From positions 1-16,884 of the forward strand of contig UQDE01000040.1 of the NCBI GenBank assembly GCA_900539735.1: 16,884 nucleotides of DNA, in the 5' to 3' direction. Below are positions 8,986 to 16,595 of the stretch, piece by piece. This DNA is from an uncultured Collinsella sp. GTDB lineage: Bacteria > Actinomycetota > Coriobacteriia > Coriobacteriales > Coriobacteriaceae. The stretch's first letter is position 1. Each line of letters begins with the position of its first letter. The notes beneath the pieces were generated by a model. It was not told the origin of the DNA, did no database searches, and saw nothing but the letters and a program-made list of their open reading frames with translations. Position numbers and translations under genes: made by a program.

Positions 8986-9438
8986 TTAGAACGGGATGTC
9001 CTCATCGTAGACGTCGACCGCGGGCGGCGTAGCCACCGGTGCGGCAGGACGTGCTGCGGGCGCGGGAGCTGCGGGGGCGTAACCGCCCTGATCGTAGCCA
9101 CCCTGGCCACCACGGGAGCTCATAAACTCGATCTCATCGACGATGACCTCAAGCTTGCTCCGGCGCTGGCCGTCGCGCTCCCAAGAGCTGTAGCGCAGCT
9201 TGCCCTCGATCGCGACCTTGTTTCCCTTTGCCAGGAAACGGCTCACGGCCTCGGCGCGGGTGCCGAACATAGTGCAGTCGACAAAGTTGGGATAGTCCTC
9301 CCACTCGCCAGTCTGCGGGTTGCGGCGACGATCGTTCACGGCGACGCCAAAGGACAGAACCTGGGTTCCGCCGGCGGTGGCGCGCAGCTCGGGATCACGC
9401 GTGAGGTTACCGGTGATGTTCACTCGATTGATGCTCAT
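8986..9438 (-). CDS. ssb: Single-stranded DNA-binding protein
   Basis: SSB coats single-stranded DNA and recruits replication and repair enzymes. The N-terminal OB fold spans about 1-106, beginning MSINRVNITGNLTRDPELR and including SFGVAVNDRR and NFVDCTMFGTRAEAV. A Gly/Tyr/Gln stretch (110-120) and an Ala/Pro linker (121-140) follow. The protein ends in the acidic tip DEDIPF (145-150), which binds partner proteins. At 150 residues it is typical. Its place between rpsF (48 bp upstream) and rpsR is the widespread arrangement, so it is expressed with ribosomal proteins. A GAGGA site lies about 11 nt before ATG, a rather long spacing. Confidence 0.98.
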   Translation of the reverse strand: MSINRVNITGNLTRDPELRATAGGTQVLSFGVAVNDRRRNPQTGEWEDYPNFVDCTMFGTRAEAVSRFLAKGNKVAIEGKLRYSSWERDGQRRSKLEVIVDEIEFMSSRGGQGGYDQGGYAPAAPAPAARPAAPVATPPAVDVYDEDIPF

Positions 9439-9486
9439 AACTCACTACTTCCTCTTGGGGCACAAGCCCAGTCCAAAACGACAGTC

Positions 9487-9780
9487 TTACTCCTGGTCGT
9501 CGCGACGGACGATCATGTGGCGAACCACAGCGTCGGTGATGCGCAGGACGCGATCAAGCTCGGCGATCTGGGTAGGATCTGCGTGGAAGTTGATGAGGGT
9601 GTAGTCACCATCGGTGAGGTCGTTGATCTCGTAGGCGAGCTTGCGCTTGCCCCACTCGTCAACGGAGTCGACCTTGCCAGCGCCCTCAGCGATCGTGGTA
9701 TCGATACGCTTCATAACAGCGAGACGAGTCTCGGGGTCGAGCGACGGGTCAACAAAGAACAGCAGTTCATAAGCCTTCAT
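9487..9780 (-). CDS. rpsF: 30S ribosomal protein S6
   Basis: S6 is the partner of S18 in 30S platform assembly. The 97-residue product starts MKAYELLFFVDPSLDPE and shows the S6 ferredoxin-like core with DEWGKRKLAYEINDLTDGDYTL and a conserved Arg-rich end (VVRHMIVRRDDQE). The frame is open seven codons further, but a near-perfect AGGAGGTGA SD sits 4 nt before the chosen ATG. It is the first gene of the operon rpsF-ssb-rpsR-rplI. Confidence 0.98.
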   Translation of the reverse strand: MKAYELLFFVDPSLDPETRLAVMKRIDTTIAEGAGKVDSVDEWGKRKLAYEINDLTDGDYTLINFHADPTQIAELDRVLRITDAVVRHMIVRRDDQE

Positions 9781-9806
9781 ATTGTCACCTCCTCTGGGCA
9801 AATGTG

Positions 9807-9835
9807 GCTTCAGGTCGTGAAGGTGCGCCTGAAGC
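9807..9835 (-). promoter_or_regulatory. Leader hairpin upstream of rpsF, possible S6:S18 feedback element
   Basis: A perfect 8-bp stem GCTTCAGG/CCTGAAGC (9828-9835 with 9807-9814 on the minus strand) can be extended by CG/CG past one bulged A, leaving loop CACCTTCA. It lies between the promoter and the rpsF SD. Many bacteria have an S6:S18-binding structure in this leader; I see position and a hairpin but cannot confirm the conserved CCG-containing binding site. Confidence 0.45.
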
Positions 9836-9851
9836 AGGAAAAGACTTGGTA

Positions 9852-9880
9852 ATAATATCTTTCAACCTCCCAGGCCGCAA
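9852..9880 (-). promoter_or_regulatory. Promoter of the rpsF operon
   Basis: TTGCGG (9875-9880) is spaced 17 nt from TATTAT (9852-9857), reading leftward. It would give an untranslated leader of about 65 nt containing the hairpin at 9807-9835. Confidence 0.65.
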
Positions 9881-10228
9881 GAATATGCAGCTACAACCTC
9901 ATGACCTCCACATATGCCTATGCTCGCACGGCGTTTCATGCGTGTTCCAACCAAATACCGACCAAGAGCTTGACGGATTTGTGGACAAGATACGGTGCCG
10001 CGGGGACAAGTTCGGCAAATCGCAGGTCAGCTGGCGCGCGGCCGTGGTCGCGAGATGCATACCAGTGGTTCACAGCAACGGTCAAAGATTTTTAAATTCA
10101 TTGCCGAGTCGCTTATAAATACCCATTTTGAACAATTTGCTACTTGCAGCCATGCTGGTCAGAGCCCGTTTTTGCTCGCTTGAATCCCGCCGCGGAGCCA
10201 AGCGTTTCAAAAAATGCCTACTTTTCTG
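9881..10228. other. Gene-poor stretch of about 350 bp with overlapping open frames on both strands
   Basis: No gene is supported here. Between 9936 and 10096 several frames on both strands stay open. On the minus strand a frame from TTG 10085 to the TGA at 9936-9938 encodes 49 residues, including HWYASRDHGRAPADL and LVHKSVKLLVGIWLEHA. On the plus strand a frame ends at the TAA near 10096. Neither has an SD or an ATG of its own that fits. Both run up to an AT-rich patch (TTTTTAAATT). It could be a gene remnant or a dispersed repeat. From about 10096 to 10228 the DNA is more AT-rich and shows nothing recognisable before the tRNA promoter. Confidence 0.4.
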
Positions 10229-10257
10229 TTTGCACTTTGCGATTCCTCGTGTATACT
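10229..10257 (+). promoter_or_regulatory. Promoter of the tRNA-Ser pair
   Basis: TTTGCA (10229-10234), a 17-nt spacer and TATACT (10252-10257) lie 16 bp before the mature 5' end of tRNA-Ser(GGA). Confidence 0.7.
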
Positions 10258-10273
10258 GACTTTCGCATTTAAC

Positions 10274-10364
10274 GGAGAGTTGTCCGAGTGGCCGAAGGAG
10301 CACGATTGGAAATCGTGTAGGCGTCAAAAGCGTCTCCAGGGTTCAAATCCCTGACTCTCCGCCA
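10274..10364 (+). tRNA. tRNA-Ser(GGA)
   Basis: Class II tRNA of 91 nt including encoded CCA (10362-10364). The acceptor GGAGAGT/ACTCTCC pairs with discriminator G. The anticodon stem CACGA/TCGTG holds loop TTGGAAA with anticodon GGA (10308-10310), reading UCC/UCU. The long variable arm (TAGGCGTCAAAAGCGTCT region) and T-loop GTTCAAAT are typical of serine tRNA. Confidence 0.97.
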
Positions 10365-10372
10365 GTTAATTC

Positions 10373-10403
10373 CAAAGCAGGCCTTTGAGCCTGCTTTGTT
10401 TTT
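10373..10403 (+). terminator. Rho-independent terminator between the two tRNA-Ser genes
   Basis: Perfect 10-bp stem (10373-10382 with 10389-10398, CAAAGCAGGC/GCCTGCTTTG), 6-nt loop, then TTTTT. The next tRNA begins only 9 nt later. Confidence 0.88.
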
Positions 10404-10412
10404 ACCCCACGC

Positions 10413-10503
10413 GGAGGGGTGGCAGAGTGGTTGAATGCGGCGGTCTCGAAAACCGTTTGGCCTGTATAAGGTCACGAGGGTTCGAATCCCTCCTCCTCCG
10501 CCA
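10413..10503 (+). tRNA. tRNA-Ser(CGA)
   Basis: Class II tRNA of 91 nt with encoded CCA (10501-10503). The acceptor GGAGGGG pairs with CTCCTCC with one G-U pair. The anticodon stem GCGGT/ACCGT carries loop CTCGAAA with anticodon CGA (10447-10449), reading UCG. A long variable arm is present and the T-arm is GAGGG-TTCGAAT-CCCTC. No separate promoter is visible; it probably depends on readthrough from the upstream tRNA. Confidence 0.97.
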
Positions 10504-10514
10504 TTTAGATTGAG

Positions 10515-10546
10515 AAAGCTCCCGAGAATGGGAGCTTTTTTCTTTT
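10515..10546 (+). terminator. Rho-independent terminator after tRNA-Ser(CGA)
   Basis: Stem AAAGCTCCC/GGGAGCTTT (10515-10523 with 10530-10538), 6-nt loop GAGAAT, followed by a T-rich run TTTTTTCTTTT. Confidence 0.92.
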
Positions 10547-10567
10547 GAGTCCCTTACAAGCAAATAC

Positions 10568-10592
10568 GGCGGAGGAGGAGGGATTCGAACCC
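10568..10592 (-). repeat. Inverted 25-bp copy of the 3' end of tRNA-Ser(CGA)
   Basis: These 25 bases are the exact reverse complement of 10478-10502, i.e. most of the T-arm plus the 3' acceptor strand and CC of tRNA-Ser(CGA). Identity stops at the 5' side of the T-stem (CCCGCC here against CCCTCG expected). No D-arm or anticodon arm follows, so it is not a second intact tRNA. The 3' half of a tRNA gene is the usual integrase attachment target, so it may be an attachment-site remnant. Confidence 0.85.
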
Positions 10593-10707
10593 GCCAGGGC
10601 GCGAAGCGTAAAGAAAACGCGCCCGTGGCGCGTTTTTAGCGCAGCGCGGTCGGCGTAAGCCGACCGGATAAATTTTGAGCGCTGCTCAAAATTTGGACAT
10701 CCCTCCT
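10576..10707. repeat. Multi-hairpin element enclosed by an outer stem
   Basis: Three perfect hairpins lie in a row: 10614-10623/10627-10636 (AAAACGCGCC, 3-nt loop), 10647-10654/10659-10666 (CGGTCGGC, GTAA loop) and 10670-10680/10684-10694 (AAATTTTGAGC, 3-nt loop). They are enclosed by AGGAGGGAT (10576-10584) and ATCCCTCCT (10699-10707), a perfect 9-bp stem whose left half is the inverted tRNA-Ser 3' fragment. An alternative stem GGGCGCG/CGCGCCC (10597-10603 with 10618-10624) competes with the first hairpin. No coding frame is convincing. From 10708 to 10872 the DNA is C-rich on the plus strand and shows nothing recognisable. Confidence 0.75.
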
Positions 10708-10872
10708 ATTCAGCCACGCCCCCATCGCGTTCAGCATCAACCCAGATCCCCAAACATGGTGCCTACGCCCCCACCCAGTCCCAACCGTTTACCGAGCAAT
10801 AGGGTCGCCACGCCCGCCAACCATGTACTATGTACGGGCATTGTCTAAACCCACAATCCAAAGGACCCCATC

Positions 10873-11562
10873 TTGCCCGTCGTCGCCGCCATAACCATTA
10901 CCTCACATGCCTCGGATGCCATGGTCGCTATTCCGTTTTGGCTCGAGATGTTCGCTGTTGTCGCTGCATCGATCTCGGGTGTACTGGTTGCGCGCGAGCA
11001 CAAGCTCGACCTGGTGGGCGCGGTCGCGCTCGCGGTGGTCTGCGGTCTGGGCGGCGGTCTTTTGCGCGATATGACGCTGCAGGTAGGCAACGTCTACATC
11101 CTCAACCAGCCGATGGCACTGCCGCTTTCCATCGCCACGGCAGCCATCATCTACATTTTCCCGGCAATCGTCGACAAGCCCGAAAAACTCATTCCCCTGC
11201 TCGACATCATCTCGGTCGGCATCTATGCCGCAACCGGCGCGGACAAGGCACTGGTCTACGGCTTTGCGCCGGCGGTGTGCATCATGATGGGCTTTTTTAC
11301 CGCGGTGGGCGGCGGCATGTTGCGCGACGGCTTTATGGGCGTGGTTCCGGGCATTTTCCAACGTACTAACTTTTATGCCATCGCCGCCATCGCCGGATCG
11401 ACAAGCTATGTGTGTCTCGTTATGAGCGGCATCATGAGCAATGTCGCCGCGCTGATCGTATGCGTTGTCGTGACCATGGGTCTGCGCTGGCTCTCGCTGC
11501 GCTTTGACATCAAAAGCCCCACCGAAGAAGATATCGCGCGCTTCTTGCACCGTAAAAAGTAG
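10873..11562 (+). CDS. TRIC/UPF0126 family membrane protein
   Basis: This 229-residue, very hydrophobic protein has about seven membrane helices in two similar halves. The hallmark GGG-x-x-RD motif occurs twice: G60-G61-G62-L-L-R65-D66 and G146-G147-G148-M-L-R151-D152. The family (YicG/YadS type, also called trimeric intracellular cation channel-like) forms cation-conducting trimers in prokaryotic homologues studied; the physiological substrate here is unknown. Start is TTG at 10873, supported by AAAGGA (10860-10865) 7 nt upstream. The first ATG is 16 codons later and has no SD, although the TTG start gives an N-terminal tail of about 20 residues before the first helix. It stands alone between the multi-hairpin element and a second membrane protein gene 107 bp downstream. 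Confidence 0.9.
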   Translation: MPVVAAITITSHASDAMVAIPFWLEMFAVVAASISGVLVAREHKLDLVGAVALAVVCGLGGGLLRDMTLQVGNVYILNQPMALPLSIATAAIIYIFPAIVDKPEKLIPLLDIISVGIYAATGADKALVYGFAPAVCIMMGFFTAVGGGMLRDGFMGVVPGIFQRTNFYAIAAIAGSTSYVCLVMSGIMSNVAALIVCVVVTMGLRWLSLRFDIKSPTEEDIARFLHRKK

Positions 11563-11630
11563 ACAGCACGGCACGACCCTTCGAAATGCAACCGAGAGGT
11601 TCTTTTAGAGCGCCCACGCGTTGGGTACCC

Positions 11631-11657
11631 TGTTAGGTATATGCCGAACACCTAACA
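11631..11657 (+). promoter_or_regulatory. Inverted repeat abutting the SD of the bactofilin-like gene
   Basis: TGTTAGGT (11631-11638) and ACCTAACA (11650-11657) form a perfect 8-bp stem with an 11-nt loop. The AAAGGA SD (11658-11663) begins at the next base. It is either a repressor operator or an mRNA hairpin that could affect ribosome access; there is no T-run, so it is not a terminator. Confidence 0.5.
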
Positions 11658-11669
11658 AAAGGATCAACC

Positions 11670-12815
11670 ATGACTTTCAACCAAACCGCGACGGCGCCGT
11701 CACACAAGATGCGTCGCTGCCTGCTTATGGCATTCGCGCTCATCGCGCTCGCGCTCACCGTGCTTCCCACGGCGTCGTTCGCCGGCACGGACACCGCAGG
11801 CAACGTACTTGCGACCGAAGCTGACTCGGATCCGTCCAGCGCCGAGGGTGACCTGTACTGGGCCGGCCAAAGCCTTAACCTAGACGATGCCTCCATCGGC
11901 CGCGATATTATCGCGGCGGGCGAGAGCCTATCGATTCGCGACTGCACCGTAGGCGGCGCTATTCGCCTGGCGGCGCGCACCATCGATATCTCCAAAACCG
12001 CAATCGATGGCAGCGTGACGGTAGCCGGTCAGCATGTCGTGCTCAACACCGGTAGCACCGCCAACTGTTTTTACGCGATGGGCGAGACGGTTGCCCTGCG
12101 CGGCTCTACCAAGTCGGCAGCGCTCGCGGGCGACACGGTGACCATCGATGGCACCGTCGAGGGCGATGTCGAGGTTTGGGCCGACAAACTCATCCTAGGC
12201 AAGAACGCCCACATCACCGGCACCGTGAACGCGCACGTCTCCGAGGACCCCGAGCGCGCCGCGGAAGCCGAAGTCGGCGCGCTCAAGATCGACCGCACCG
12301 AGAACGAAGATACTTCCACCGTTAACGATGTCATCGGCGGTATCGTCGCCGCGGCACTCTCGACCTGCTTTGTCGCCCTGCTACTCGAGCTCGTCTTTCC
12401 GCGCGCGACCGCCAGCGCCGCCGGCATGCTCCACCAGCGCCCCACGTCCCTGTGGGTGAGCGGTCTTCTGGGTACGATTGCTATAGCCCCCGCCGTCCTA
12501 CTGTTGATTATCTCTATCGCTGGCCTGTCGCTTGCCGGAGCCCTCATGTGCGGCGTTATCGGCATCGCATTGGTGTCGAGCGCCTTTGCGGGGTGCGCGA
12601 TCGCCCGCATGGTCGGACACAGCCAAAACCGCTACGCCATGGCAGCCGTGGGTGGCATCGCCGCAGGCGCCCTCACAGGGCTTCCCCTCGTAGGCGGCTT
12701 CATCAGCGGCGTGGCCTTTGTCTTTATGCTCGGCTACATCATCCAGATCATCTGGCGCAACGCCCGCCTCAAGCCGCAGCAGCCGACTAACACGCCGGGA
12801 CTCCCCACCGCTTAG
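11670..12815 (+). CDS. Exported bactofilin-like beta-repeat protein with C-terminal membrane domain
   Basis: A signal peptide covers about residues 14-38 (KMRR, hydrophobic core, TASFA then G). Residues 60-190 are short repeats of the type GDIIAAGESLSI, GSVTVAGQHVVL and GTVEGDVEVWADKLIL, as in polymer-forming bactofilin domains, which stack as a right-handed beta helix. A linker (190-218) leads to about four or five TM segments between 222 and 361 and a short polar tail. Canonical bactofilins are cytoplasmic and lack membrane helices. This fused, exported form places the beta helix outside the membrane, by inference. Function is unknown; an envelope scaffold is a guess. AAAGGA lies 6 nt before the ATG. 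The gene follows the TRIC-like gene by 107 bp and converges on typA. Confidence 0.85.
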   Translation: MTFNQTATAPSHKMRRCLLMAFALIALALTVLPTASFAGTDTAGNVLATEADSDPSSAEGDLYWAGQSLNLDDASIGRDIIAAGESLSIRDCTVGGAIRLAARTIDISKTAIDGSVTVAGQHVVLNTGSTANCFYAMGETVALRGSTKSAALAGDTVTIDGTVEGDVEVWADKLILGKNAHITGTVNAHVSEDPERAAEAEVGALKIDRTENEDTSTVNDVIGGIVAAALSTCFVALLLELVFPRATASAAGMLHQRPTSLWVSGLLGTIAIAPAVLLLIISIAGLSLAGALMCGVIGIALVSSAFAGCAIARMVGHSQNRYAMAAVGGIAAGALTGLPLVGGFISGVAFVFMLGYIIQIIWRNARLKPQQPTNTPGLPTA

Positions 12816-12822
12816 CAGCTAA

Positions 12823-12855
12823 CCGCCACAAAGATGCCAAGCACCTTTGTGGCGG
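12823..12855 (+). terminator. Strong hairpin after the bactofilin-like gene
   Basis: Perfect 11-bp stem CCGCCACAAAG/CTTTGTGGCGG (12823-12833 with 12845-12855) with an 11-nt loop, 7 bp after the stop codon. No T-run follows on the plus strand, so it may protect the 3' end or pause polymerase before the next terminator rather than terminate alone. Confidence 0.5.
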
Positions 12856-12880
12856 CGCAAACGAACCTGCCCCTTGCACC

Positions 12881-12915
12881 AAAAAGGGCGCCGACCATCG
12901 CGGTCGACGCCCTTT
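12881..12915 (-). terminator. Rho-independent terminator of typA, probably bidirectional
   Basis: AAAGGGCG/CGCCCTTT (12883-12890 with 12908-12915) is extended by an inner GACC/GGTC. On the minus strand TTTTT follows, 27 bp after the typA stop. On the plus strand CGCCCTTTCTTGTT follows, enough to stop transcription from the convergent membrane protein gene as well. Confidence 0.85.
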
Positions 12916-12942
12916 CTTGTTAGACGCTATAAAACCCAGCGC

Positions 12943-14781
<1,839 letters not shown>

Positions 14782-14898
14782 GTAGTTCCCCTATCTTCTA
14801 TCCATATACAAACGGCACGCGTATGCGGCCCGCCCAGCGATACAACGCTCAGCGGGAATATTGAGCCTTTTACCGAAAACTCGTTTATTTTAGCGATT

Positions 14899-15348
14899 TT
14901 AGATGAGAGGGGTTTCCTCACCTGCAGGTTCAGGGTCGCTCCACATAAAACCATCGCCGGCGCCCATGCCCTCATACAGCACATATGCCGAAAAACCGCT
15001 CTCGAGCGTAGTCTCGAAAAAACTCACGAGCAGGGCGTCGTGGTAGCCGCCGTCAATCTCGACGCAGCCGGTATAGCCGATGGCATAGCGGACGATACGG
15101 CCCAGGCCCTCGTCCTTAAGACCCATCTTGTGCTCGGAGATAAAGTTGGTGGCCGCCTCGAGGCACGCCTCTTCGCCATCCTCGTCGAGCGCCGCCAGAT
15201 ATCGGTTGGAAGCGGCGTCCTCAATCGCCACAACTACGCCCGGATTCTCGCCGGCGGCAAGGTCGTCCAAGAACGCACCAATCAGGTCACACACCATGGC
15301 GTCGAGCTCGGCGGAGACGTTACCGGCGTCCTGCATATCCTGTGCCAT
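14899..15348 (-). CDS. Conserved-looking cytoplasmic protein of unknown function
   Basis: I do not recognise this 149-residue acidic protein. It has no signal peptide or membrane segment. Residues 12-33 look like an amphipathic helix. Residues 36-135 alternate predicted strands and helices, with GVVVAIEDAASNRYLAAL near 37-54 and several aromatic and Gly-rich strands near 85-135, ending in a polar tail. The start has a GGAAGG SD 7 nt before ATG. It is third in a likely operon after the DUF151 nuclease and a small membrane protein (30 bp gap). The open frame, SD and codon bias support a real gene; no function is proposed. Confidence 0.8.
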   Translation of the reverse strand: MAQDMQDAGNVSAELDAMVCDLIGAFLDDLAAGENPGVVVAIEDAASNRYLAALDEDGEEACLEAATNFISEHKMGLKDEGLGRIVRYAIGYTGCVEIDGGYHDALLVSFFETTLESGFSAYVLYEGMGAGDGFMWSDPEPAGEETPLI

Positions 15349-15378
15349 CTTTAGACCTTCCCATCGAGTCTGGCGTCA

Positions 15379-15768
15379 TTACAGTTCTTGTGCCTCGGCG
15401 GCGATCTTAGCGGCAGCGTCGCGGGTGCGCATCATATCCATCGCGCGCTTGTCGAGCACCTTGATCTGACTGGTCAGCATGACCGCATCGACCACGCCCC
15501 AGATCACGAGGCCCGTAGAGATCGAAAACCCAAGCGCACCAACTGTACCACGAAGGCGCGAACAGATTGCCGCGACAAGGGCGGAGATGACAACCATCTT
15601 GATAAACGAGCCGCGGCGTTCGCGAAGCGTGCGGGCCTGCGTCACATAGGCAATGCGAGCCGCCTCAGAAGCCTCCGAGCGCATCTGGGCCTCGCGGGCG
15701 ATCGCAGCCGCCTCGGCAGAAACTCCGGCGCTCATGAGTGCGCACTCCGTCGCGTGGTTGTCGAGCAT
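15379..15768 (-). CDS. Small membrane protein, two TM segments, unknown function
   Basis: A 129-residue protein with an Ala/Glu/Arg-rich helical N-terminus (about 15-52, possible coiled coil), two membrane segments (about 56-71 and 76-97) and a charged helical C-terminus (about 101-129). This suggests a hairpin inserted in the membrane with both ends in the cytoplasm. The start is uncertain. ATG 15768 follows the upstream stop directly (TAAATG) but has no SD. ATG at 15735, 11 codons in, has GGAG 9 nt upstream and may be the true start. I keep the longer form because coupling to the nuclease gene is possible and the extra codons are GC-rich at position three. Confidence 0.75.
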   Translation of the reverse strand: MLDNHATECALMSAGVSAEAAAIAREAQMRSEASEAARIAYVTQARTLRERRGSFIKMVVISALVAAICSRLRGTVGALGFSISTGLVIWGVVDAVMLTSQIKVLDKRAMDMMRTRDAAAKIAAEAQEL

Positions 15769-16269
15769 TTAAAAATCATCGGGCGAGAGCGTGTGAACGA
15801 ACTCATCGAACTTTTCGAACTCTTGCTCGTCGTCGACTTCCTCGGCGTGCGGTGAGACAGTGCCCAAGCGATTCATGATGTCATCTTCAACGAACATGGG
15901 GGCATTGCTGCGTACGGCGAGGGCGATGGCGTCGCTCGGGCGCGCATCGATCCTATGCTCGTTGCCATCGGTCAACACGACAACCGTCGCGTAAAACACG
16001 GGCGGCTCGGCGCGGACGATTTCGACACGCTCGAGCTTGGCACCCAGGGCTTCGACGGTGTCGAGCAGCAGGTCGTGTGTGATTGGGCGATCGGCGCGTC
16101 CGCTGTCGATGCCACGGCTGATTGCCGCAGCCTCAAACGAGCCGGTCTGGATGGAGAGGGAGCGCAGCGGCGCGGGGGAATCCGACTTGCTGCAGCGCTC
16201 GCGAAGCACAATAAGCGATGGCACGGGACCGGCGGCCATGACGATGGTCTCTATGTCGACACGAACCAT
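15769..16269 (-). CDS. Bifunctional nuclease family (DUF151) protein
   Basis: The 166-residue product has the DUF151 core: the DARPSDAIALAVRSNAPMFVEDDIM stretch at 108-132 and VFYATVVVL ahead of it (91-99). Plant and some bacterial members show nuclease activity; a specific role here is not established. Residues 139-166 form an acidic tail. The start is the ATG at 16269, with a strong GGAGGTG SD 4 nt upstream. A frame open ten codons further has no SD and would run into the leader hairpin. It heads a likely operon with the two uncharacterised genes, driven by the promoter at 16326-16355. Confidence 0.93.
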   Translation of the reverse strand: MVRVDIETIVMAAGPVPSLIVLRERCSKSDSPAPLRSLSIQTGSFEAAAISRGIDSGRADRPITHDLLLDTVEALGAKLERVEIVRAEPPVFYATVVVLTDGNEHRIDARPSDAIALAVRSNAPMFVEDDIMNRLGTVSPHAEEVDDEQEFEKFDEFVHTLSPDDF

Positions 16270-16297
16270 GGAACACCTCCGGTACGTAGCGGTTAAC

Positions 16298-16316
16298 ACG
16301 CGGCGGCCCGCCGCGT
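16298..16316 (-). promoter_or_regulatory. GC-rich hairpin at the 5' end of the DUF151 nuclease mRNA
   Basis: ACGCGGCG/CGCCGCGT (16298-16305 with 16309-16316), 3-nt loop. It lies about 10 bp downstream of the predicted -10, so it would form at the very start of the transcript. It may stabilise the mRNA or be a repressor site. Confidence 0.55.
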
Positions 16317-16325
16317 TGAATAGCT

Positions 16326-16355
16326 ATACTACCCAATCTTTCGCACAGCACACAA
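16326..16355 (-). promoter_or_regulatory. Candidate promoter of the DUF151 nuclease operon
   Basis: TTGTGT (16350-16355), 18-nt spacer, TAGTAT (16326-16331), reading leftward. The predicted start is near 16318, giving a leader of about 50 nt. Confidence 0.55.
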
Positions 16356-16383
16356 AACCAAAATGAGATTTATCGCAGACAAG

Positions 16384-16413
16384 AAAAAAGCCCCGAGGCA
16401 ACGCCCCAGGGCT
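16384..16413 (-). terminator. Rho-independent terminator of the tRNA-Ile/Ala/Ile cluster
   Basis: An 11-bp stem with two G-U pairs (16389-16399 with 16403-16413) and a 3-nt loop is followed on the minus strand by TTTTTTC. It lies 15 bp after the last tRNA. Confidence 0.88.
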
Positions 16414-16427
16414 CTTCACAGTTTTGA

Positions 16428-16504
16428 TGGTGGACCTGACAAGATTCGAACTTGTGACCTCCCGGTTATCAGCCGGACGCTCTAACCAACTGAGCTACAG
16501 GTCC
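16428..16504 (-). tRNA. tRNA-Ile(GAT), promoter-distal copy
   Basis: A 77-nt cloverleaf including encoded CCA. Acceptor GGACCTG/CAGGTCC, D-arm GCTCAGTTGGTTAGAGC, anticodon loop CTGATAA with GAT (16468-16470), T-loop TTCGAAT. It is identical to the copy at 16652-16728. Confidence 0.97.
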
Positions 16505-16508
16505 ATCA

Positions 16509-16584
16509 TGGTGGAGGTTAGGGGGATCGAACCCCTGACCTCAGGCTTGCAAAGCCCGCGCTCTCCCAGCTGAGCTAAACCCCC
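16509..16584 (-). tRNA. tRNA-Ala(TGC)
   Basis: A 76-nt cloverleaf with encoded CCA. Acceptor GGGGGTT/AACCTCC contains the G3-U70 wobble that marks alanine tRNAs. Anticodon loop TTTGCAA holds TGC (16549-16551). It sits 4 nt from the following tRNA-Ile, so the two are processed from one precursor. Confidence 0.97.
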
Positions 16585-16595
16585 ACGGAGACAGT

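Noticed and set aside
10082..10327. Minus-strand 81-codon frame across tRNA-Ser(GGA)
   Set aside because: It overlaps a certain tRNA gene and has no SD.
10597..10666. Hairpins near 10600-10666 as an ordinary terminator for the tRNA-Ser genes
   Set aside because: A clear terminator already stands at 10515-10546 and the hairpin group is nearly symmetrical on both strands.
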